Source: Cyclobacteriaceae bacterium
GTDB taxonomy: Bacteria > Bacteroidota > Bacteroidia > Cytophagales > Cyclobacteriaceae
DNA: 6,312 bases
Assembly: GCA_019751475.1 (NCBI GenBank)
Contig: JAIENH010000642.1
Span: forward strand, 1-6,312
Direction of reading: 5' to 3'
The first letter of the stretch is position 1, and the number at the start of each line of letters is the position of its first letter. The notes beneath the pieces are model-generated. The model saw only the letters and a program-made list of their open reading frames with translations, made no database searches and was not told the origin of the DNA. The position numbers were made by a program, and so were the translations under genes. Positions 1 to 5,698 of this stretch are shown piece by piece.

Positions 1-1815
1 TGCGGCTGTTGCGAAATAACTCCATTTCCAATTGAGCCACTCAAGTGTAAATACCCGATTAGGAGCTGTGCCGGTTGTTGCATAAGAGGCTTGTCCCGTA
101 TTACCATTTAGATCGTCCCACAAGGGGGCAATCAGTGGTCGTCTTACAAAAGCGGTAAGGTCATTCACAAAATCACCCGTGCTATAGGGATTAAAAGAAA
201 TAAAGCCATTAGAGGATGCATATAGTTGAGTGAATGCCACCCCGGCATGGCGAAAGGTAAATCCGATGGGCACAGCTCCTGATTGTGCTTCATCCTCTTC
301 AATTACGTTCAAATCAGTACCACCGCTTATAGGTGTAAATGTTCCGGCTGTTGCCGAGAATGTATAGGTGGGTACACTCACATTAACAAAGGTGGTAAGC
401 TGAGCAGGATTATCTGTAATCTGCGAGATAAAATAATTCTCTGTGGTATTGGCACCGTTATAATCGAGGGCATGAATCCGGTAATCTGTATTTCCAGCCA
501 ATCCGGTAATAATCAACTCCGATGGCGCATTGATGCCGTTGAAGACACAATACCAACCGGTAGTGCCTATCTGGGTGCCACTGCCGAAAAGGGTATTGGC
601 CGTGTAGGTTATACTATTTACGGCTGGAGCTGTACCACTATTTCCTGCCCGAACAAAAACAGCTCTGCGGGCACCATTGCCATTATTAATCGAGATAGAT
701 ACTTCTGTGGCGGCAGTGCGCAAAACTTGCACGGAGGAAGATACCGTTGGAGTAACCACAGGAGTAGTGAAGTTAACAGGATTGTTGGTGGCGCTAGCGG
801 ACAAATAGCGCTGCGTTCCGGCCAAGCCGTTATACTCTACCACCTGTATTCTATAGGGGAATCCATTATCGAGATTGTTAATTGAAGCGGTAGTAAATGT
901 GCCTGCTAGATTGGCAACACAATACCAGCCGGAAGTTCCTACTTGTGAGCCATTGCCGAAAGTCGAGCTGGGGGAATAGAATGTGCCATCTACCGGGGCT
1001 ACCGTCTCTGTGGTAGAGGAAGTTTGTTTCATGAAGACAGCACGGTAGGTTCCGTTACCATTAGTCCAGTTGAGCGACATGTTGTTACCGGACCCGGACG
1101 CGTTGACGTTAGTGGCTTGTGTTGCTGGTGCTGTAAATGGTGTCGCAGAGGGAGTGAACGCGAAAACCTGACCAGTGGCAGGCTTGGTGCTAATAATATC
1201 AACCCCGGCTGGAGCAAGCAAGGCAGAGGATGAGGAACCATCAAGCGAATAAAAAAGTGGTGCAGTGCCCCCTACAAGCCCAATGGATGCATCCGGGCTT
1301 ACCAGGGCACCGGCTTCCTGTCGGTATATAAACTCTATTTTGTTAGTACCCTCATACATTTTTACCTGGAATGAAATGCCGGCAGCCAAGGCGGTATAAT
1401 CCCACCTCCAGTTGAGCCACTCCATGGTGAACACACGATTAGGTCCGGTACCCGTGGTTACGTACGATGCCTGACCACCTGTGCCGGAGAGGTCGTCCCA
1501 CAAGGGGGCAATCAAGTTTGAGGCGGTGCCATCAGCTATTCCATTAAAAGAAAGGCTGCCAGGTGATTCAAACGATATAAACCCGTTTGATGACACGCGC
1601 ACTTGCGTATAGTTTGTTCCGAAATAATTAAAAGTAAATCCCAAGGGAATAAAACTGCTGCTTATCACATCATCAGCTTCAATTTCATCCAGGGCTGTGG
1701 CGGAAGTGATAGGTGTAAACGTGCCACTGGAAGCTACGTAGTCATACCGTTGAGCATGTGCTGCCAAACAAAGGAAAACCACCAAAAGCAATGCAAGGGT
1801 AGATATTCGCATCAT
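1..1815 (-). CDS. Large secreted repeat protein (A-FN3-FN3-A), 3' end missing; probable cell-surface adhesin or T9SS cargo
   Basis: The minus-strand frame is open from ATG 1815-1813 to the window edge: 605 residues without a stop, so the C-terminus lies outside. Residues 1-21 form a signal peptide (MMRISTLALLLVVFLCLAAHA) predicted to be cut before Gln22. Residues 24 to about 225 form a lectin-like beta-sandwich (A domain) with GFTFNYFGT, SSNGFISF, LIAPLWDDL and PNRVFTMEWLNW. Residues 230-350 and 353-476 are two FN3-like modules sharing WYCV and a VEYNG/LDYNG motif. A second A domain starts at residue 484, exactly 460 residues after the first (IAPLWDDLNG, PNRVFTLEWLNW). No catalytic residues are evident. 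This layout is common in secreted Bacteroidota proteins that end in a type IX sorting domain, but that end is not visible here. A second ATG (1812-1810) directly follows the first, so the start is uncertain by one codon. There is no Shine-Dalgarno. GC content is higher than in the neighbouring exported-protein genes. Confidence 0.88.
   Translation of the reverse strand, partial: MMRISTLALLLVVFLCLAAHAQRYDYVASSGTFTPITSATALDEIEADDVISSSFIPLGFTFNYFGTNYTQVRVSSNGFISFESPGSLSFNGIADGTASNLIAPLWDDLSGTGGQASYVTTGTGPNRVFTMEWLNWRWDYTALAAGISFQVKMYEGTNKIEFIYRQEAGALVSPDASIGLVGGTAPLFYSLDGSSSSALLAPAGVDIISTKPATGQVFAFTPSATPFTAPATQATNVNASGSGNNMSLNWTNGNGTYRAVFMKQTSSTTETVAPVDGTFYSPSSTFGNGSQVGTSGWYCVANLAGTFTTASINNLDNGFPYRIQVVEYNGLAGTQRYLSASATNNPVNFTTPVVTPTVSSSVQVLRTAATEVSISINNGNGARRAVFVRAGNSGTAPAVNSITYTANTLFGSGTQIGTTGWYCVFNGINAPSELIITGLAGNTDYRIHALDYNGANTTENYFISQITDNPAQLTTFVNVSVPTYTFSATAGTFTPISGGTDLNVIEEDEAQSGAVPIGFTFRHAGVAFTQLYASSNGFISFNPYSTGDFVNDLTAFVRRPLIAPLWDDLNGNTGQASYATTGTAPNRVFTLEWLNWKWSYFATAA
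113..1514. repeat. Internal 1380-base (460-residue) duplication within the adhesin gene
   Basis: The A domain occurs twice in the gene at a constant spacing of 1380 bases. A 22-base block is identical at 113-134 and 1493-1514, coding for part of IAPLWDDL. Nearby words such as TTGAGCCACTC (32-42 and 1412-1422) keep the same offset, so no insertion or deletion separates these parts of the copies. The two FN3-like modules between them are a second, more diverged duplication (FGNGSQVGTSGWYCV and FGSGTQIGTTGWYCV). The span given runs from the first identical block to the second. Confidence 0.75.
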
Positions 1816-1953
1816 AGGAAAGGGTGTTAATTGATATACTAAATATAGTAAAATAGACTGCTCTTGGATAGATTTTTTCAAATAAAAAATTGGATCAATA
1901 AGAGCTTATCAGAAGCCATCTCCAACCTGGGTGGTCACTAATTGCCTTTCGAC

Positions 1954-1973
1954 AGTCCGATAAATATCGGACT
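1954..1973. repeat. Perfect 20-base palindrome (9-bp arms, 2-base loop)
   Basis: AGTCCGATA and TATCGGACT are exact reverse complements separated by AA. The palindrome lies in the spacer between the orphan tip remnant (stop at 2014) and the start of the adhesin gene at 1815. No T-run follows on either strand, so it is not a classical intrinsic terminator. It could still end transcription of the immunity cluster, or be a repetitive extragenic palindrome. A short self-complementary CTTCGAAG lies next to it (1984-1991). The rest of the 1816-2013 spacer shows no gene. A TATATTTA box on the minus strand (1847-1840) resembles a -7 element but has no TTG at the right distance. Confidence 0.6.
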
Positions 1974-2013
1974 CAGTCAGACACTTCGAAGAGTGGTTTT
2001 GCGTAACTCCATT

Positions 2014-2226
2014 TTAATAAGAGTCCTCCAGTATAACATAGCCGCCACCTTTCGTCTTAAACCACTGCCTAACCTGGGCCAAGGCTTGCTTATAGTCGCC
2101 TACTGCCAGGTCACCACTGGCATCCTGTTTTAATTTGATGTCAACACATGCTCGGTTGTCCCACATACTTCGAAAAGGTAGGAGATTTTGGTTACAGTTT
2201 AGTTCTTCTGATTGCGGATAAAAGGA
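2014..2226 (-). pseudogene. Orphan C-terminal fragment, probable displaced toxin tip
   Basis: This minus-strand frame is open from just after a TGA (2229-2227) to TAA 2016-2014, 70 codons. Its only ATG (2166-2164) would give 50 residues. The translation looks like real protein: ACVDIKLKQDASGDL, then DYKQALAQVRQWFKTKGGG and a YVILEDSY end. No family is recognised. The DIK triplet followed by a helical QALAQVRQW stretch faintly recalls a PD-(D/E)xK nuclease core, but the piece is too short to claim that. The frame overlaps the last 28 bases of the upstream gene, has no promoter, and is GC-richer than the genes before it (34 G+C in 2041-2100). Its position behind immunity-like genes, and a 27-base repeat shared with the amidase tip gene, suggest a tip displaced from a toxin gene. 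It could instead be a genuine 50-residue protein. Confidence 0.5.
2130..2156 (-). repeat. 27-base direct repeat, left copy (in orphan tip)
   Basis: This matches 6168-6194 at 25 of 27 positions and in the same orientation. It includes 15 identical bases (CAACACATGCTCGGT on the plus strand, 2142-2156) and the flanking TTAATTTGA. The differences are T/C at 2139 and 2141. The repeat lies inside the orphan frame (around ACVDIK), but in a different reading frame from the copy in the amidase gene. The similarity is therefore at DNA level, as at a recombination junction. Confidence 0.6.
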
Positions 2227-3002
2227 TCATCTTCAGAGCACCTAGTTTTTTTTGACTGAAAGTCACTAATTGTACACTTGCTTCTTGAGCTGTCCGATTT
2301 GATCAATTTGAATTTACCTTTCAGTTTGTCCAATTGAAATACTCTATGAGTGATTAGAGTTTTGTTAACACTGTTTTTGTCTTTCGATTTTATATCCTTC
2401 CAATATTCCGGACTTTGTTCGTATTTGAAGACACTTACGCCTAAGTTTTTATCAACAGTAGAAAATTCAAAAAGTTCAGGTAGTAGTTCTTCATTAATTC
2501 TATTAATCTCTAGTATATCGGTGGAAATTGACTCATTGCTCTTTAAAATAGCTATGTAAAATTCGTGGGTACTTATACTTGTTTTTAGAAAACCCAAAAC
2601 AACATACTCTTTGGTTTCGAATCTAAAGGCAGGATAAAATGAGTATTCATCTTGTATCATCCCTTTTGATTCACCTGTTTCCATATTGAAACTTTCATAT
2701 TTGTATGTCGTCTTTAATACATCATTATTGAAGAAATATTTTACACAGGAAGTATTGTCTAACTTATTAGCCTCTGATTCAAGTATTGAGTAAACGCTGT
2801 AATTACTTAGTGTCGAGGAATTATAAGGTAACTGCTGAATGGGAAATAGAAGTTTAAACTTATTAAATTCTGTAGCCTTATTCTTTGGCTGCGAACAACA
2901 AATAAAGTTGAATAGAATAATTGCAGCGGCTAGAGTTACTTTTATAAATTCCATCGCATTAGGGCTGATTCTATTTCTTCTGCGAATATTTCTCCGGCTC
3001 AT
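2199..3002 (-). CDS. Exported protein, probable lipoprotein; candidate immunity protein of unknown family
   Basis: The gene encodes 267 residues from ATG 3002-3000. The hydrophobic export segment (VTLAAAIILFNFICCSQ) begins only after an internal Met17 (ATG 2954-2952). A start there would give 251 residues and a more normal signal, so it is at least as likely. The first 16 residues are unusually Arg-rich. A Cys pair at 35-36 could be the lipidation site, although the lipobox is not canonical. The mature part starts LLFPIQQLPYNS and looks like a mixed beta-rich globular domain, with no recognised family and no catalytic motif. It has its own promoter upstream, is AT-rich like the two genes before it, and is not a paralogue of them. 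Following two exported immunity candidates, it may protect against a second toxin or the displaced one. That role is inferred from position only. Confidence 0.8.
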   Translation of the reverse strand: MSRRNIRRRNRISPNAMEFIKVTLAAAIILFNFICCSQPKNKATEFNKFKLLFPIQQLPYNSSTLSNYSVYSILESEANKLDNTSCVKYFFNNDVLKTTYKYESFNMETGESKGMIQDEYSFYPAFRFETKEYVVLGFLKTSISTHEFYIAILKSNESISTDILEINRINEELLPELFEFSTVDKNLGVSVFKYEQSPEYWKDIKSKDKNSVNKTLITHRVFQLDKLKGKFKLIKSDSSRSKCTISDFQSKKTRCSEDDPFIRNQKN

Positions 3003-3056
3003 TCAAACTCATGGACTCCATATCACTCTGATCACCTCTAACTTATTATATCTACT

Positions 3057-3088
3057 CAAAAATACTAGAAGTGCCATTTTGTAGCAAA
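3057..3088 (-). promoter_or_regulatory. Bacteroidota-type promoter of the probable lipoprotein gene
   Basis: On the minus strand TTTG (3088-3085) is followed after 20 bases by TATTTTTG (3064-3057). This is a full match to the Bacteroidota primary sigma factor pattern of a -33 TTG/TTTG and a -7 TAnnTTTG. Transcription would begin near 3050-3053, leaving a leader of about 50 bases to the ATG at 3002, or about 97 to the internal ATG at 2954. The gene can therefore be expressed independently of the toxin operon. Confidence 0.55.
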
Positions 3089-3114
3089 GAGTGTTTTTAC
3101 CTTTCTTCTAGAGA

Positions 3115-4275
3115 CTATTTAGCGTTTTTTAACATAGAGTTAATTAATGCTAGGTTTTTTTTATCAGCGTCAGAAAGATGCTTATTAACGTCTTTAGTTC
3201 GTGTTTTTAACTTCTCTGGAGATCCATAAAAACTGAATAAATTGAAGTAGGCCTGATAATACTCGCTGGTAAATTGGTAATTGTGCTTGGCAAAAATGAA
3301 ATTTTTTAATAGCTCTAGATCAGATTTTTTGAACTTAATTTCTCTATTGAGAATAACGGAATCATAAAACATTTTATAAAAAATTTTATCTAGGTCGTAT
3401 CTAGGTGTATACTCAATAACTACCATGCTCTTATCTGATTTTGAGAATACATTGCATGACTTGACTTTATTATCAACAACATTAACGCCAACTTGATTGA
3501 TTTCTTTTTCTAAAGATCGACCTATAAAATTGAAATTGACATCAAATACGAATTCATCGCTTCCTTTTCCTGGCTTTTCATCAGGAATCTTAAAGTACAA
3601 ATGTTTATCATTCTGAATAGTGAAAATCATCAATTTTGTCAGATCTGTGACCTTATCAATTGGAAGAAATTTCCTAAAATCCTGTGTTACCTCCCACGTC
3701 TTTTGAGTTTTTAAATCGTAAACCAAAAAACCATAAACATCGTATCCACCACCTACATTTTCTCCGTATTCTATTAGCACTTTATCAGCTTTTGAGAATG
3801 CTACCTCTATAGGCTGGTAGTCATACGAAACTTTTCTTATATCGAGCAACTCGGAGACTTGCCAGTTATTAGGATTTATTAGTAGTAATTTTTTATCTCT
3901 TATGGCAAAGATGTTGGTATTAATTAAGTACTGCTTTGAGGGTACAAAGAGATAGTCTATGGATGTTTCGCTTTTTAAAATATTGTTATCTATGCTATAA
4001 AAATTATTTCTTTTCAAACCATCAGATATTGAATAGCCGTAGACTTTGGAGGAGTTGGTTAGGACAATCAAATCGTTGAATGAAAGGCCAGATGAATCGA
4101 TGGGTAAATTATTTAGATATAGTTTCTTCTTTTTGTTGGAGTCAATTTGCTTATAAAACTGTTGACCTATGCTTGTTAGAAAATCAATTTCTTGGCTGGA
4201 ATTATAAACCAAGTCTTGACCATAAGTCATAAGACTTGAAATGAATATGAATAGTACAGTAAGATGCTTTATCAT
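3115..4275 (-). CDS. Exported YARHG-like domain protein, second copy; candidate immunity protein
   Basis: The gene encodes 386 residues. Residues 1 to about 19 are a signal peptide (MIKHLTVLFIFISSLMTYG) cut before Gln-Asp. Residues 50-310 are beta-rich with propeller-like strands, including RDKKLLLINPNNWQVSELL and a conserved EYGENVGGGYDVYGFL at 169-184. Residues 320-382 match the YARHG pattern: LLKNFIFAKHN in place of RN-x-I-Y-A-R-H-G, then YYQAYFN, and finally LSDADKKNLALIN. YARHG is a small extracellular bacterial domain often found near the cell wall; its ligand is not settled. The whole protein aligns with the upstream 388-residue gene, so the two arose by duplication and diverged. Export fits a target or partner in the periplasm, as needed to block a peptidoglycan amidase. 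No Shine-Dalgarno is present. Immunity function is inference. Confidence 0.85.
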   Translation of the reverse strand: MIKHLTVLFIFISSLMTYGQDLVYNSSQEIDFLTSIGQQFYKQIDSNKKKKLYLNNLPIDSSGLSFNDLIVLTNSSKVYGYSISDGLKRNNFYSIDNNILKSETSIDYLFVPSKQYLINTNIFAIRDKKLLLINPNNWQVSELLDIRKVSYDYQPIEVAFSKADKVLIEYGENVGGGYDVYGFLVYDLKTQKTWEVTQDFRKFLPIDKVTDLTKLMIFTIQNDKHLYFKIPDEKPGKGSDEFVFDVNFNFIGRSLEKEINQVGVNVVDNKVKSCNVFSKSDKSMVVIEYTPRYDLDKIFYKMFYDSVILNREIKFKKSDLELLKNFIFAKHNYQFTSEYYQAYFNLFSFYGSPEKLKTRTKDVNKHLSDADKKNLALINSMLKNAK

Positions 4276-4521
4276 TTCTAGAAAATTAAATATCTAAGTT
4301 CACCTGATTTAGGTATGTCTGTAGGGAGTTTCTCAAGAGCTATTTATCCTTGCGCTTTAGTTTCATAAAAAGAATTTGTTAAAAAAATGATGGAGACTAT
4401 CCTTTGTGGAAAACAATGTATATATCCTCAATTTTTTAAGCATGTGGATCCTTCGCCTTCAATTTTATAGCATGGGTTTAGGAATGCCGCAACCCTGAGA
4501 ATGATCCCAAATATTGACTAT
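4276..4521 (-). other. 246-base spacer between the paralogous genes, with a GC-richer patch
   Basis: No gene is supported here. Bases 4430-4510 differ from the surrounding AT-rich DNA and contain an inverted repeat, GGGTT (4474-4478) and AACCC (4491-4495), around a 12-base loop. The minus strand of the patch is open for about 29 codons (including AAFLNPCYKIEGEGSTC), but there is no start codon. This could be a relic of an older gene or a dispersed intergenic repeat. A weak promoter is possible: TTG (4492-4490), 22 bases, then TAAAATTG (4467-4460), one base off the -7 consensus. No T-run terminator follows the upstream gene, so read-through from the toxin operon is plausible. Confidence 0.35.
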
Positions 4522-5688
4522 TTACTTGCTTCTCTTTTTCAAAAGCGAATTGATAAGAGCTAAGTTCTTTTTATCAGTTGATGTAAGCAATTGATTGACA
4601 TCTTTGTTTCTTGAACTACGTTTTTCTGATTGATTGTAAAACTTATACATATTGAAATATGATTGATAGAATTCGCTGTCAAACGAGAAATTATGTTTAG
4701 CAAATACAAAATTCTTTAGCAAATTTAGGTTTGATTCATCAAGATTAATTTCACTTAAAGAAAGCAAAGAGTCATTATAAATCTTGTAAAAAGCCTTTTC
4801 AATCACGAAGGAGGATTTGATTTTTATAATCACGTTTTCTTTGTCTGTTGTTGAGGAGTAATTATAAGAGACTATTTTTTCATTCTCTATGTTTACACCT
4901 CTTAAGTCGGAGCTTTTGGGTAAAATTTTGCCAACCAGCTTAAAATTGTTATCTAGAACCAATTCATCATTTATTGAATCTGGATGATCATCAATCACTT
5001 TTACATATATATGATTCAAATCTCTCCTAGCTGCAATAATTCCAAATGTCAAATTAGTTACTCTGCTTATCGGTAGAAATTTTCTGAATTTTTCTGTTAA
5101 ATCTATTATTTCTCCAGTTGTCATATCGTAGCTAAGAAACCCATAAATATCACTTCCACCGCCAACAAATTCTCCATATTCAATAAGTATTCGATTGCCA
5201 TTTGCAGAGAAAAGTACTTCTCTCGGTTCAAGGTCATTCGAGTATGGTTTTATGTCTAAAAATTCAGAAACTTCCCATGTTATAGGATTTAATGAAAAGA
5301 ACTTTTTGTCTCTCTGTAGAAGAATGTTTTTGCTTAATAAATACTGTTGTGGAAGCACATAGTAAGGGCTTTTCAGTTCTGCTTCCCTTTTTATAAGAGT
5401 ACCTTCGATGCTATAAAAGTTTATAATTTTCCTATCTTCAGATGTGTTGTGGGAGTATATTTTCCTGGCGCCTTTCAAAAAAATAAACTTCTCAAATGAC
5501 AATTTAGTAGAATCGATTGCAATTTGATTTAAAAAAAGTTGTTTTTTGCTTTTTGAAGGATTGCGTTGAACTAACTCATTTTTATCGATCGTGTTGATGT
5601 ACACAATCGATGATTGATTTTTATTGATTGTGATTTCTTGAGCATGCAATCCAAAATGCACCAGAACAACTATCATAATAGCCTTCAT
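4522..5688 (-). CDS. Exported YARHG-like domain protein next to the amidase tip; best immunity candidate
   Basis: The gene encodes 388 residues and starts 10 bases after the stop of the amidase gene, so the two are almost certainly co-transcribed and probably translationally linked. Residues 1-16 (MKAIMIVVLVHFGLHA) are a signal peptide cut before Gln17. Residues 50-310 are beta-rich and propeller-like, with RDKKFFSLNPITWEVSEFL at 126-144 and EYGEFVGGGSDIYGFL at 170-185. Residues 321-383 are a YARHG-like domain: LLKNFVFAKHN, FYQSYFN, then STDKKNLALIN. It is a full-length paralogue of the next gene downstream. Immunity proteins against peptidoglycan hydrolase toxins are typically exported and encoded directly after the toxin; that is the basis for the role proposed. 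YARHG alone does not prove it. The gene is strongly AT-rich compared with the amidase gene. Confidence 0.87.
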   Translation of the reverse strand: MKAIMIVVLVHFGLHAQEITINKNQSSIVYINTIDKNELVQRNPSKSKKQLFLNQIAIDSTKLSFEKFIFLKGARKIYSHNTSEDRKIINFYSIEGTLIKREAELKSPYYVLPQQYLLSKNILLQRDKKFFSLNPITWEVSEFLDIKPYSNDLEPREVLFSANGNRILIEYGEFVGGGSDIYGFLSYDMTTGEIIDLTEKFRKFLPISRVTNLTFGIIAARRDLNHIYVKVIDDHPDSINDELVLDNNFKLVGKILPKSSDLRGVNIENEKIVSYNYSSTTDKENVIIKIKSSFVIEKAFYKIYNDSLLSLSEINLDESNLNLLKNFVFAKHNFSFDSEFYQSYFNMYKFYNQSEKRSSRNKDVNQLLTSTDKKNLALINSLLKKRSK

Positions 5689-5698
5689 AAAATGGAAT

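Noticed and set aside
283..885. Plus-strand frame of 200 codons
   Set aside because: It lies wholly inside the adhesin coding sequence on the other strand. Its translation is Cys- and Gly-rich and low in structure, and the minus frame has a signal peptide and recognisable domains.
1024..1244. Short frames on both strands, 69 and 71 codons
   Set aside because: Both lie within the adhesin gene in the wrong frame, and neither resembles a protein family.
1840..1881. Possible promoter for the adhesin gene (TATATTTA with an upstream TTG)
   Set aside because: The TTG lies 31 bases away instead of about 20 and the -7 box has a mismatch, so it is not reported as a feature.
1942..2133. Plus-strand frame of 63 codons
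   Set aside because: It crosses the palindrome and runs antisense to the orphan tip frame, whose translation is far more protein-like.
2350..3084. Two plus-strand frames inside and upstream of the lipoprotein-like gene
   Set aside because: They are antisense shadows of an AT-rich gene, and their hydrophobic residues come from the complement of Lys/Glu codons. One of them also crosses the promoter.
4474..4495. Inverted repeat as a terminator of the first YARHG gene
   Set aside because: The stem is only 5 bp with a 12-base loop and no T-run follows.
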